Source: Mesorhizobium sp. J8
GTDB taxonomy: Bacteria; Pseudomonadota; Alphaproteobacteria; Rhizobiales; Rhizobiaceae
DNA length: 64,000 nucleotides
Reading direction: 5' to 3'
Assembly (NCBI RefSeq): GCF_016591715.1
Contig: NZ_AP024109.1
Span: 3,844,001-3,908,000 of the forward strand
The notes beneath the pieces are model-generated. The model saw only the letters and a list, made by a program, of their open reading frames with translations. It was not told where the DNA came from and did no database searches. A program made the position numbers and the translations under genes. This document shows positions 1-11,200 of this stretch, piece by piece. Positions within the stretch are counted from its first letter, which is position 1; each line of letters starts with the position of its first letter.

Positions 1-239
1 GCGGTGGCGCGCTCGGCCGGATCCATTTCGAGGATCGACTGGCCGTTATAGAGGATGTCGCCCTCGGTGACCTCATAGTCCTCGCGGCCGGCGAGGATAT
101 AGGAAAGCGTCGACTTGCCCGAACCGTTCGGCCCCATGATGGCGGCGACCTCGCCGGCTTTCACCGTCAGGTTCAGCCCACGGATGATTTCGGTGCCGTC
201 ATCGACGATGCGGGCATGCAAATTCTTGATCTCAAGCAT
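1..239 (-). CDS. sufC: Fe-S cluster assembly ATPase SufC, partial (N-terminal part only)
   Basis: The minus-strand frame begins MLEIKNLHAR and runs off the left edge of the window. A Walker A motif GPNGSGKST lies at about residues 36-44. It is followed by the AGREDYEVTEGDI segment that is characteristic of SufC among ABC ATPases. SufC is the soluble ABC-type ATPase that, with SufB and SufD, forms the cytoplasmic SufBC2D scaffold on which Fe-S clusters are built. It lies 26 nt downstream of sufB on the same strand, so the two are almost certainly cotranscribed. The C-terminal two thirds, with the signature and Walker B motifs, are outside the window. Confidence 0.96.
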   Translation of the reverse strand, partial: MLEIKNLHARIVDDGTEIIRGLNLTVKAGEVAAIMGPNGSGKSTLSYILAGREDYEVTEGDILYNGQSILEMDPAERAT

Positions 240-265
240 AGTTTCTTCCTGAATAACTTTTGCGG

Positions 266-1786
<1,521 letters not shown>

Positions 1787-1976
1787 AAGCGTTCTCCATC
1801 CTCGCCGGGGTCAAGGCCCGGCAGTTTTCAAACTATGGCACCGCTGGAATCGCATCCCGGCGGGGCTGCGCAGCGGAGTAAGCTCCATATAGTGCGTGTC
1901 CGCCGGAAATTCACCCGGCCAGGACAAAACGCACGGCTCTACCAGGCCATAAGGCCTGAACTCGTCTTCGCCGCCG

Positions 1977-3137
1977 TCAGGCGGCTTCTTCCTTGCCCGC
2001 GCGGCGGGCGACGATGCCGGCCAGCGCCTTTCTGAACGCCGCGATGTCCTCGGCGCCGGTCGCGCCGCCGATCGACACGCGCAAGGCGCCCAGACTGTCG
2101 CCATGGCCCATGGCCTTCAGCACATGGCTGGGGCCGACCTTTCCCGACGAGCAGGCCGAGCCCGCCGACAGCGCGACGCCGGCGAGATCGAAAGCGATCT
2201 GCGCCGTCTCGGCCTTGATGCCGGGAATAGCGAAGAATGTCGTGTTGGCAAGCCTTGGAGCGGCATTTCCGAAAATTTCCGCGTCGGGCGCCAGCTCCGT
2301 CACGATCGCCTCGGCCTCGTCGCGGCGCCGAGCGACGGCCTCCATCTCGGCAAGACCCGCAAGCGCTGCCCGCGCCGCGGCGCCGAAACCGGCGATCCCG
2401 GCGACGTTTTCCGTGCCGGCGCGGTGGCCCTTCTCCTGGCCCCCGCCATTGACCAGCGGTCGCGGCATCATCAGGTCGGACGCGGCAACGATCGCGCCGA
2501 CACCCTTGGGTCCACCGATCTTGTGCGAGGACAGGATCAGGTAGTCGGCATAAGACCCTGAGATATCGAGCGGAATCCGTCCGGCGGCCTGCACGGCGTC
2601 GACGACCAGCACCCCGCCGGCCGCCTTCACGATTTCGGCCACGCGACCGACCGGCTGGACGACGCCGGTCTCGTTGTTGGCGGCATGGATCGCCACCAGC
2701 GGCAGGCCGGCGGCCTTGTCATGCGCGGCGAGCGCGGCGGCAAGCGCCTCGAGATCGGCAATGCCGTTGCGGTCGACGCCGATCCTCGTCACCTGCGCCG
2801 CCTCAAACCGCCCACCATTGAGGATGCAGGGATGGTCGGCCGCCGAGACATAGAGGTGGCTCATGCGGATGGCCCCGCGTCCCATCTGCCAGTCGGGGCT
2901 AAGCAGCGTCGAGGCGGCTTCGGTGGCGCCGGAGGTGAAGACGACATGCTCGGGCCGGGCGTTGACCAGCCGCGCCACGTCGCGGCGCGCGTCCTCGACC
3001 AGCCGGCGTGCGGCGCGGCCTTCGGTGTGGACCGATGACGGATTGGCGGCATCGAGCGCGGCGACCATCGCCGCGCGCGCTTCCGCAAGGAGCGGCGCGC
3101 TGGCGTTGTAGTCGAGATAGGCGCGGGTTGCGGCCAT
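1977..3137 (-). CDS. sufS: Cysteine desulfurase (NifS/SufS2-type, class V aminotransferase)
   Basis: A 386-residue PLP enzyme that would release sulfur from L-cysteine as a persulfide for the Suf scaffold. The N-terminus AYLDYNASAP is the NifS/IscS-type signature. The PLP lysine is in SSHKIGG (Lys206, preceded by His205) and the catalytic cysteine is in SAGSACSSGK (Cys329). It is closer to the NifS/IscS group than to the short-loop SufS group. This matches the first gene (called sufS2) of suf operons in Agrobacterium and Mesorhizobium relatives. It is first in the minus-strand operon with sufB and sufC. The 190 nt before sufB contain no supported gene. Confidence 0.93.
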   Translation of the reverse strand: MAATRAYLDYNASAPLLAEARAAMVAALDAANPSSVHTEGRAARRLVEDARRDVARLVNARPEHVVFTSGATEAASTLLSPDWQMGRGAIRMSHLYVSAADHPCILNGGRFEAAQVTRIGVDRNGIADLEALAAALAAHDKAAGLPLVAIHAANNETGVVQPVGRVAEIVKAAGGVLVVDAVQAAGRIPLDISGSYADYLILSSHKIGGPKGVGAIVAASDLMMPRPLVNGGGQEKGHRAGTENVAGIAGFGAAARAALAGLAEMEAVARRRDEAEAIVTELAPDAEIFGNAAPRLANTTFFAIPGIKAETAQIAFDLAGVALSAGSACSSGKVGPSHVLKAMGHGDSLGALRVSIGGATGAEDIAAFRKALAGIVARRAGKEEAA

Positions 3138-3270
3138 TTTCGCTCAGTTCGTCCTTTCGCCAACTATCCCGCGAGGATAGCGCGTTATTTCCTTGAAATT
3201 GCAAGGCAAGCCGTCCTATTTACCCGGCTTGCGGCGCGGGCGGCCAAACCATCGAGTTTCGGCTGCCCAG

Positions 3271-3287
3271 TTTTGAACAATTCTAAA
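3271..3287. promoter_or_regulatory. ICE-like iron-response palindrome upstream of the suf operon
   Basis: The 17-nt site ttttgaacaattctaaa is a near-perfect inverted repeat (TTTnGAA-N3-TTCnAAA, one arm mismatch). It resembles the iron control element bound by Irr in rhizobia. It lies between the divergent desulfurase gene (134 nt away) and the hydrolase gene at 3398 (110 nt away). Iron control of suf by Irr or RirA is established in related bacteria. Assignment of this copy is inference from sequence only. Confidence 0.5.
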
Positions 3288-3397
3288 CTAGCTTCTAGGA
3301 AGACGCTCGCCCGGCGTCAAGGCCGCAGGTAGGGCCGCAGCGGAGTTGGGCCGAAGAGTTCCGGGCTAGCGCATTCATATGCCACGTGGAGTATTTT

Positions 3398-4072
3398 ATG
3401 CCTGAGGTCATTTTCGCCGGTCCGGCTGGTCGCCTGGAGGGACGCTATCAGCCCTCGAAGGAAAAGAGCGCCCCGATCGCCATCGTGTTGCATCCGCACC
3501 CGCAATTCGGCGGCACGATGAACAACAAGATCGTCTACGACCTCTTCTACATGTTCCAGAAGCGCGATTTCACCGTGCTGCGCTTCAATTTCCGCGGCAT
3601 CGGCCGCAGCCAGGGCGAATTCGACCACGGCACCGGCGAGTTGTCGGACGCGGCCGCGGCGCTCGACTGGGTGCAGTCGCTGCATCCGGATTCCAAGAGC
3701 TGCTGGGTCGCCGGCTATTCCTTCGGCTCCTGGATCGGCATGCAGCTTCTGATGCGCCGGCCTGAGATCGAAGGCTTCATCTCGGTCGCGCCGCAGCCCA
3801 ACACCTATGATTTCTCGTTCCTGGCGCCCTGTCCGTCGTCCGGCCTGATCATCCATGGCGATGCCGACAAGGTGGCGCCGCCCAAGGACGTGCAGGGGCT
3901 GGTCGACAAGCTGCACACGCAAAAGGGCATCACCATCACCCAGAAGACGCTTCCCGGCGCCAACCATTTCTTCGCCAACGACACCGAGCAACTGATCCAG
4001 GAATGCGCCGACTATCTCGACCGGCGCTTGGCTGGCGAGTTGGCCGATCCGCGGCCGAAGCGACTGCGCTAA
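3398..4072 (+). CDS. Alpha/beta hydrolase (dienelactone-hydrolase-like, cytoplasmic)
   Basis: A 224-residue alpha/beta hydrolase starting MPEVIFAGPAG. The ATG at 3398 is preferred over an in-frame GTG at 3386, because the GGAG just upstream can serve as its ribosome site. The HPHPQFGGTMNN strand-turn and the FNFRGIGRSQG segment are typical of the short hydrolases often annotated as dienelactone hydrolase or YcjY-like. The likely triad is Ser108 in GYSFGS, Asp155 or Asp157 in IIHGDADK, and His190 in GANHFF. There is no signal peptide. The substrate is unknown. It is transcribed divergently from suf and convergently to the PAP2 gene. Confidence 0.85.
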   Translation: MPEVIFAGPAGRLEGRYQPSKEKSAPIAIVLHPHPQFGGTMNNKIVYDLFYMFQKRDFTVLRFNFRGIGRSQGEFDHGTGELSDAAAALDWVQSLHPDSKSCWVAGYSFGSWIGMQLLMRRPEIEGFISVAPQPNTYDFSFLAPCPSSGLIIHGDADKVAPPKDVQGLVDKLHTQKGITITQKTLPGANHFFANDTEQLIQECADYLDRRLAGELADPRPKRLR

Positions 4073-4099
4073 GCACGGCAGGCCGCCGGCCCAGGCGCC

Positions 4100-4969
4100 T
4101 TAGGGAGTCTGGGTTCGGTCGGCGCCGATCGCGCCGCCCTCGACCCGGCCAGCCATCGAAATCCGGCTTCTCGGTGCGTGGAACGGCCCCAGCCGGAATG
4201 TCCGCTTGCGCACCGGCAGTTTCGCGCTTGTCTGGCCGAAGATGAAACCGAGCCGGGCGAACACCAGCCCCGAGACCACCGCGAACGCCAGCCCCAGGCC
4301 GAAGCCCGCGACCGTGTCGCTCGGATAATGCGCGCCGACGAAGACGCGGGTCGAGGCGATGCAGGCGGTGACCACCAGCGCGATAGTCCAGCGCCGCGGG
4401 AACAAGAGCAGCAGGATGCCGAAGACCGCGCCCATCGTTGTGGCATGGCCGGACGGGAAGCCGGCGAAGCGCGCATCCATGGCGAAAGGATGCAGCGACA
4501 GGACGCCGAAATCCTTGAAATAAAGCGGCCGGGCGCGGCCGATGCCGTATTTCAAAAGGTTGACCGCGAGGCCCGACAGGCCGACGGCGCAAAGCACCAG
4601 GAATGCGAAGCACGTCCAATTGTAGACGATCATCCGGCCTTGCCGCGACAGGCCGCGCCAATCCGTCAGATTGGCCACGACGAGGCAGAGCGCCGCTGGA
4701 ATGAGATACCAGCCCCCGAGGCCGAACTGCGTGAAGAAATCGGTGAAGCGCACGAAACCGGGCGACCATTCGCCGCGCGTCTCGCCCGCGCCGGCATCGA
4801 GGCGCAGGAAGACCGCCACGGTGAACAGCGCCCAGGCTATGAGCCAGACGCTCCATAGAATTCTCGGATAGCGCCCCGGCCGCACGGCAAAGCGTCGCTT
4901 CACGATCGACATCGTGTCGCGGAAATTGCCGAGCGAGCGGCGGAAAAGGGCAAGGGGCGCGACGGACAT
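4100..4969 (-). CDS. PAP2-family membrane phosphatase
   Basis: A 289-residue integral membrane protein with the three type-2 phosphatidic acid phosphatase motifs in order: KYGIGRARP (about 140-148), FPSGH (171-175) and STR followed by HYPSD (206-218). These supply the catalytic histidines and the phosphate-binding arginine and lysine. Several hydrophobic segments flank them. Such enzymes dephosphorylate lipid phosphates such as undecaprenyl pyrophosphate or lipid A. It lies 47 nt downstream of a GT39 membrane glycosyltransferase on the same strand, and this pairing suggests lipid A or lipid-linked sugar remodelling at the periplasmic face. The exact substrate cannot be read from the sequence. 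Confidence 0.88.
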   Translation of the reverse strand: MSVAPLALFRRSLGNFRDTMSIVKRRFAVRPGRYPRILWSVWLIAWALFTVAVFLRLDAGAGETRGEWSPGFVRFTDFFTQFGLGGWYLIPAALCLVVANLTDWRGLSRQGRMIVYNWTCFAFLVLCAVGLSGLAVNLLKYGIGRARPLYFKDFGVLSLHPFAMDARFAGFPSGHATTMGAVFGILLLLFPRRWTIALVVTACIASTRVFVGAHYPSDTVAGFGLGLAFAVVSGLVFARLGFIFGQTSAKLPVRKRTFRLGPFHAPRSRISMAGRVEGGAIGADRTQTP

Positions 4970-5016
4970 GGCTTTAGCGCGTGCTTATAGGGGCATTCAG
5001 CGCCCGAGGCTATTCA

Positions 5017-6660
5017 TCACGGCGCCACCCGGTAAAGCCCGAGCGACAGCTTGTCTCCTGACGAATAGTTGATGCCGTCGATCTCGGTCAGCCGTTTGGC
5101 CGATTTCCCCTGGGCGGTCAGGACATCGGCGAGCTTCTGCTCGTCCTTGATCGGCGCGAGCCCAAGCGCGCAGGACGGATCGTCGAGAAGGTGCCGCGCC
5201 ACCCCCTCGACATCGGTAAGCACCGTCTTGGTGCCGACCAGGAAGACCAGGCTCGGCTCCTGGAATTTCGCCGAGGCGAGCACCGTGGTGTCGCACAGCC
5301 GGTTGGCGTCGACGGCCGCCATGACCGCGGGGCTCAGCCAGATCGGCTTCAGCGACGGCGCGATGACGCCGAACAGCAGGCTGAAGGTGATGCCCGCGCC
5401 GACCGCGATCGCGGCGATGCGCGGAAGCGGCACCTGCAATTGCCTTGGGAAGGCAAGGTAGCCGGTGACCAGAGCGGCAATCGCCGCAGGCACGCTCCAC
5501 CAGGAGAAGGACTTGGCGAGATACAGCGGCGCGCCGACGCAGACCACGGCGAGGCCGATCGCCACAACGGCAAGGCCGAAGGCGGTCGCCCACCACAGCC
5601 ATGTCTGCCAGCGCTTCAGCGGCGCGTTGGCCTGGTCCGCTGGTAAGGTGAGCAGCCAGCCGATCAAAAGCGCCATGCCCGGATAGGCCGGCATGACGTA
5701 ATGCGGCAGCTTGGTCGGGATCGCCTCGAAGACCAGCCAGAACGGGATGTACCAGGCCAGGCAGAAGCGCAGGCGTGGATCGTCCCGGAGCCGGTTGATC
5801 GCCTGCAGCCCGGCGCCGACCGCGATCAACCCGAACGGCCACATGAACAGCGAATAGGTGAGCATATAGAAGCCGGGCGGGAGGCCGTGCGATTCCTCGC
5901 CCTGCGCCACCTTGTTCAGCATGTCCTTGCCGACCGCCTCCTGGAAGAAGGCGCCGCCGCTCTTCCAGGTGATAAGGATCAGCCAGGGCAGCACGATCAC
6001 GAGCACGATCAGGACGCCGCGCACCAGCTTCATCTTGAGTAGCCAGCGCCAGTCGCGATCGAAGGCAAAGAGCGCGGCGGCGGTCAGCAGCGACAGCAAC
6101 GGCGAAACCGGTCCCTTGATGAGGATGCCCACGCCTTGCGCGACCCAGAAGATCCACGGCAAGTGTATAGGAACAGCTTCGTTGCGCTTCGCAGCCCAAT
6201 AGACCTGCGCCAGCGCGCCCTGCGCGATCACGCAGCAGGCGAGAAGCATCGCATCGGTTTTGGCGTCGCGCCCCTCGAAGGCCGTGGCGAAAATCGCCGC
6301 CATCATCAGGCCAGCGGCCAGCCCGGCATTGGCGCCGAAGAGCTTTGTCCCGGTCCAGCCGATCCCGACGACGGCGATCGCGATGCCTAGCATCGAGACC
6401 AGGCGATAGACCCAGATCGGCGCCGCCGCCCCCTCGCCGCTCAACGCCACCGCCGCGGACTGCAGCCAGTAGATGCCGATCGGTTTCTTGTAGCGTGTGA
6501 CGTCCTGCAGGCGGATGTCGACATAGTCGCCCGTCTCGACCATCTGCTTGGTCGCCTGGACGAAGCGGGATTCGTCGCGGTCGACCGGCGGCAGGCTGGC
6601 CAACCCGCTGACGGTCATGACGATGCTGAACAGAAAGAGGAAAAGGTAGTTCCTGTTCAT
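5017..6660 (-). CDS. GT39/ArnT-like membrane glycosyltransferase
   Basis: A 547-residue polytopic protein starting MNRNYLFLFLFS. The first periplasmic loop carries PPVDRDESRFVQATKQM. Its DRDE(S/A)RF sequence is the acidic metal/donor-binding motif of the ArnT and PMT family. ArnT-type enzymes transfer a sugar from undecaprenyl phosphate to lipid A or another acceptor. About a dozen hydrophobic segments follow, then a roughly 90-residue soluble tail. It is the upstream gene of a probable two-gene operon with the PAP2 phosphatase. Donor and acceptor are unknown. Confidence 0.86.
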   Translation of the reverse strand: MNRNYLFLFLFSIVMTVSGLASLPPVDRDESRFVQATKQMVETGDYVDIRLQDVTRYKKPIGIYWLQSAAVALSGEGAAAPIWVYRLVSMLGIAIAVVGIGWTGTKLFGANAGLAAGLMMAAIFATAFEGRDAKTDAMLLACCVIAQGALAQVYWAAKRNEAVPIHLPWIFWVAQGVGILIKGPVSPLLSLLTAAALFAFDRDWRWLLKMKLVRGVLIVLVIVLPWLILITWKSGGAFFQEAVGKDMLNKVAQGEESHGLPPGFYMLTYSLFMWPFGLIAVGAGLQAINRLRDDPRLRFCLAWYIPFWLVFEAIPTKLPHYVMPAYPGMALLIGWLLTLPADQANAPLKRWQTWLWWATAFGLAVVAIGLAVVCVGAPLYLAKSFSWWSVPAAIAALVTGYLAFPRQLQVPLPRIAAIAVGAGITFSLLFGVIAPSLKPIWLSPAVMAAVDANRLCDTTVLASAKFQEPSLVFLVGTKTVLTDVEGVARHLLDDPSCALGLAPIKDEQKLADVLTAQGKSAKRLTEIDGINYSSGDKLSLGLYRVAP

Positions 6661-6787
6661 CGCGGGAGCTCGTCCGATCTGAAACTGCGGGATGGCCCCG
6701 TCGCGGCATGGCGCCTGTCTTTGCGCGGCGCTTCATTACGCCAGCAAAAACGGTGAAGCAAGGACAGCGGTGCCGCACGGGACCGGA

Positions 6788-6934
6788 CGCAAAACCGGAA
6801 ACCACTTTTGCTGATCGCCTGTTTGTTGATTGAAGCGCGATCGGGCGCAAAACCGGAAACCACTTTTGCTGATCGCTTGTTTGTTGGTTGAAGCGCGATC
6901 GGGCGCAAAACCGGAAACCACTTTTGCTGATCGC
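6788..6934. repeat. 58-bp tandem repeat, about 2.5 copies, upstream of tyrS
   Basis: Units begin at 6788, 6846 and 6904, each starting cgcaaaaccggaaaccactt. The first two are full 58-nt units that differ at only a few positions, and the third is a 31-nt partial unit. On the minus strand the core reads agcaaaagtggtttccggtt, related to the dispersed repeats at 12271, 22422 and 25999. The array fills most of the interval between the divergent GT39 and tyrS genes and ends 68 nt before the tyrS start. Confidence 0.9.
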
Positions 6935-7002
6935 GCTTGGATGCTAAACGCGCGCCTCATATCAAGCACGGCCAAGTGCCCGGCGACCTCCAGGAAGAAC
7001 AA

Positions 7003-8256
7003 ATGCCCGCCTTCAAATCCGATTTCCTGCGCATCATGAGCGAGCGCGGCTTCATCCACCAGATTTCGGATGAATCGGCCCTCGACCAGCTTTTCGCAAA
7101 GGAAACGGTGAGCGCCTATATCGGCTTCGACGCAACCGCCAAGAGCTTGCATGCCGGATCGCTGATCCAGATCATGATGCTGCACTGGCTGCAGCGGACG
7201 GGCCACCGGCCGATCGCGCTGATGGGCGGCGGCACCTCGATGATCGGCGACCCGTCTTTCAAGGACGAGGCGCGCAAGCTTTTGACCCCGCAGGACATCG
7301 AGGACAATCTCGTCGGCATCCGCCGCAATTTCGCGCCTTACCTGAAGTTCGGCAGCGGTCCCGGCGACGCGGTCATGGTCAACAATGCCGACTGGCTGAT
7401 GCAGATCAACTACGTCAACTTCCTGCGCGACGTCGGCCGACATTTCTCCGTCAACCGCATGCTCGCTTTCGATAGTGTGAAGCTCAGGCTCGATCGCGAG
7501 CAATCGCTGTCTTTCCTCGAATTCAACTACATGATCCTGCAGGCCTACGACTTCGTCGAGCTCTACAAGCGCGTCGGCTGCCGGTTGCAGATGGGCGGCT
7601 CGGACCAGTGGGGTAACATCGTCAACGGCATCGATCTCGGCCACCGCATGGAGGGCGTGCAGCTCTTCGCCATGACCACGCCGCTGCTTACCACCTCGTC
7701 CGGCGCCAAGATGGGCAAGTCGGCCTCGGGCGCGGTCTGGCTCGACGGCGACATGCTCAGCCCTTACGAGTTCTGGCAGTACTGGCGCAACACCGAGGAC
7801 GCCGATGTCGGCCGCTTCCTGAAACTTTACACCACGCTGCCGCTCGACGAGGTGGCGCGCCTCGAAAAGCTCGGCGGCTCGGAGATCAACGAGGCGAAGA
7901 AGATCCTCGCCACCGAGATTACCGCCATGCTGCACGGCCGCGAGGCGGCCGAGACCGCAAGCGAGACGGCGCGCAAGACCTTCGAGGAAGGCGCGCTCGC
8001 GGACACGTTGCCCAGCATCGAGGTGGCCAAGTCGGATCTCGACGCCGGGATCGGCATCCTGGCGCTGTTCGTCACCGCCGGACTGGCCGGCTCGAACGGC
8101 GAGGCGCGCCGGCACATCCAGGGCGGCGCCGTGCGCGTCAATGACCAGCCGCTGACCGACGATCGGCGCATCGTCACGCTTCAAGACCTCGGCCCGGAAG
8201 GCGTCGTGAAGCTTTCGCTCGGCAAGAAGAAGCACGTGCTGGTGCGGCCGAGCTGA
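7003..8256 (+). CDS. tyrS: Tyrosyl-tRNA synthetase
   Basis: A class I aminoacyl-tRNA synthetase that charges tRNA-Tyr. The ATG at 7003 follows a GGAAG ribosome site and gives 417 residues, the usual bacterial length. An upstream in-frame TTG at 6937 would run out of the repeat array and is rejected. The HIGH-like motif is SLHAGSL (about residues 47-53). The KMSKS loop is KMGKS (about 236-240), and the tyrosine pocket segment [20 protein letters not shown] is intact. A C-terminal S4 RNA-binding domain (about 350-410) ends the protein. It stands alone, with the repeat array as its upstream region. Confidence 0.97.
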   Translation: MPAFKSDFLRIMSERGFIHQISDESALDQLFAKETVSAYIGFDATAKSLHAGSLIQIMMLHWLQRTGHRPIALMGGGTSMIGDPSFKDEARKLLTPQDIEDNLVGIRRNFAPYLKFGSGPGDAVMVNNADWLMQINYVNFLRDVGRHFSVNRMLAFDSVKLRLDREQSLSFLEFNYMILQAYDFVELYKRVGCRLQMGGSDQWGNIVNGIDLGHRMEGVQLFAMTTPLLTTSSGAKMGKSASGAVWLDGDMLSPYEFWQYWRNTEDADVGRFLKLYTTLPLDEVARLEKLGGSEINEAKKILATEITAMLHGREAAETASETARKTFEEGALADTLPSIEVAKSDLDAGIGILALFVTAGLAGSNGEARRHIQGGAVRVNDQPLTDDRRIVTLQDLGPEGVVKLSLGKKKHVLVRPS

Positions 8257-8267
8257 GCGGCCGCGCC

Positions 8268-11200
8268 TCACTGCGCGGGCTGTTGCCTGTACTCGAAGAT
8301 CGAGCGGAATATCCCGGGCGCCACGACTGACAATGGATTGATGTTGAGCGTCGGTTTGTTGGCGTTGCCGCGCAGCCGGTATGTGACGCCGATCAGGCCG
8401 CGGTCGCGCCCGTTGCCGAGCAGCGGCCCGAACAACGGCAGTTCGCCGAAGATACGGTTGAGACCATAGACCGGCATGAAGGTGCCGGTCATGTCCATGT
8501 TGTTGTTCGGATCGTAGAGCGTGCCCTGGAAGGTCGTGCCGATGCGCGGGCCGCGCAACAGGCCGTTCGCCAGTCTCAGATAACCGGAACCCTTGTCGAT
8601 CTCCGCGAAGCCGCGCTCGAACTGCACCCTGGACGTGTCGATGTTGCCTTTGACGGCCTCGTTCAGGCTGCGCGTATCGCCGGCCGGAGTCGTCGATACG
8701 ATCGAGGCGAGCTTGGGCTCGTTGACGATATAGAAATTGCGGGCATCCACCTGTCCCTTCATCGGCCCGTTAGCAGAGCCCGAGAGCGACAGGCTGATCG
8801 CCCCGCCTTCCATGTGCTCGTAAACGTTGAGGAAACGCAGGATGGCGCCGGCATCGGCGGACTTCACCCTGAGCACGCGGCCGCCCTCACCGGTTGTGTT
8901 GTTGATCGTGATCGCGGCGCCGGAACTTGCCGCGGCGGTGACGTTGAGCCCGTTCACGCGCGATCCGGCGGCGCTGTATTCGAGCTTGAGGTTGGAGAGC
9001 ACCTCGTCATGGAAGCCGGTCAGCGATGCCACGTCGGCACTCACCGAGACGGCGTCGTTGCCCGCCCCCTTCGTCGCGGTGTCGACATCCGAGGTGAACT
9101 GCTTGATCAGCGAGCGGGCATCGAGCGACGCGCCGCTGACGTCGACGGCATAACTCTTGCCGGAGCGCTTCACCGAAACGGCGACGTCGTCGCCCCGGTT
9201 CAACGAAACCTTGCTGAAGCGGGCAGTGGACAATGCGCCGTTGACCAGGGTCAGATTGCCGTCGATGGAAAAGCTTTTGCCGTCGAGATCGAAATCCGAC
9301 AGCGTGGTGGTGCTACCGGACTTTGCCATGTTGAAAGCGACCTTGGCGGGAATACCGGCGCCCTTGCTCCAGCCGGCCCAGGGAATGTCGAGCCTGGCAT
9401 TGGTCAGGTCCGCCGAAACCTGCTGGGCGCCCTCTCCGCTCTTGTCGATCGCCACCTTGATGGTTCCGGAAAGCAGGTCCGACAGGCCAGGCATGCTGGC
9501 ATTGCGCGTCTTGTCGTCGAGCACCAGCGCGACCTTGCGGCTGCGCGCGGGCCCGTCATCCTCGAGCGGCTCGACCAGATCGAGCTCGGCCGGAATTCCG
9601 TTGAGCTTGGCTTTGGCGGAAATCACCGCCTGCTTCGGCCCGACGGTGATTGAGCCATTGGCCTCGGTAACCGTCTGGTCTTCGAAAGGCTTGGCCAGCG
9701 ACAGATCCTGATAGTCGAGCGAAACCAGCCAATCGAGCTTCGAAGTGTCCATGCCCTTGGTCAACGGGATGTCCGCCCTGACGTGGCCGGTGACAGTGCC
9801 GGAGAGGTCCTCGGGCGCCAGTCCGACATGGCGCATGGCATTGATCGGCTCGTAGGAGGCAAGCTCGGCGATCGCCGGCGCCTCGCCCGCGACATCGATG
9901 TCGAGCCCGCCGACAACAATCGGCAGGTTCGCGTTCTTGATCGTCAGGGTGCCGCCGCTTGCAGCAACTGTGCGGCCGCTCGGCATATAGACGCTGCCGG
10001 AGGAGAGCGCGATGTCGACATCATTGCCGTGGAAGGCGACGACGCCGACGGCGTCACGCACCGGCGGGATCCGCCCCGCGGTATCGAAGCGCGATCCTTC
10101 GATCTGGAAACGGCCGAACACTTCGTCGCCAGTCAGCGGCACGCCGTTGCCCAGCCGCCCCGGCACGACCTGGAACTGCAGATTGGCGTCGGTCACCGTG
10201 CCGCCGAACAGGTTGCCCAGCACCCAAAGCCGCGCGTTGCGGGCCGAAAACCACGGCCACAACTGCTTGACATGCGAGACCGGCATGTCGTGCACGTTGA
10301 GCGAAAGCGACACGCCCGGCGGACCGTTGTCGACAAAGGCGACCGTGGCGGCGCCCAGCACCTCGCCCGGACCGCCAGAGCGCACGCCGATCTGCTCGGC
10401 GACGAGCTTGCGGCTCTTCGGCTGATAGATCCCGGCGATGCGGGCCAGGAACTGAAGCGCCGGTTCCGGCGATTCCGACGGCGCCAGTGTCGAGCCGTCG
10501 CTGGTGAGATCATAGCGATAGGCGGGCTCCTCCCCGGCGACTGCCGGCTTCGGCCCGATCGATCCGGCAAAGTCGAAGCTGGAGCGGCCGCTCCTGATCA
10601 ACAGCCGGTCGATCGAGATCTTGTTCGAACCGGCCACCAGCGTGGCATCGGCATCGACATCGGTCGGCAGCAGACCGCGTTCGTCCAGGTCGAGCACCGA
10701 ACCGTTGAGTGAGAACGACGCCGCCAGGCGCGACGGGTTGTCGCCCGACGCTTCCGAGCCCGAGAGCCTCAACGCGATCGAACCCAGTTTGGCGCCATCG
10801 GTCGCCGGGCCGGTTCCTGTCGAACTGCCCCCGCCGGGAGGGCCCTCTATCTCGAGGTTGGCGTCGAGCGACGAAATGCGCCTTGCCGTCGCGTCGCGCG
10901 TCGCCGAGGCGATCAAGGTGGCGTGCCGGCCATCCACCTCGGCATCGTAGGAGAACTGCATGCTTCCCGTGCCGGTCTGCGCGACGGTCGCCGAGGTGAC
11001 GGACACGCGCTTGACCGGCCCGGTGTCCGGCAGCTCGAACTCGACATTGCGCAGATCGATCTGGCGCATCGAGTCCTCGCGCACGGCATCCAGCGCGTCG
11101 TTGACGCCTGAAAACACCGCCGCCGACACTTTCTCCGGGTCGACAAGGCCGTCCGCGTTGCGCAGCGCCGCCGTCCAGTCACCGCCACCGGAGGGCATGG

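Noticed and set aside
6788..6934. CRISPR array
   Set aside because: Repeats are contiguous 58-nt units with no spacers, and no cas genes are nearby.
6937..7002. TTG start 22 codons upstream of tyrS
   Set aside because: It begins at the edge of the repeat array, has no ribosome site, and would add a non-conserved extension.
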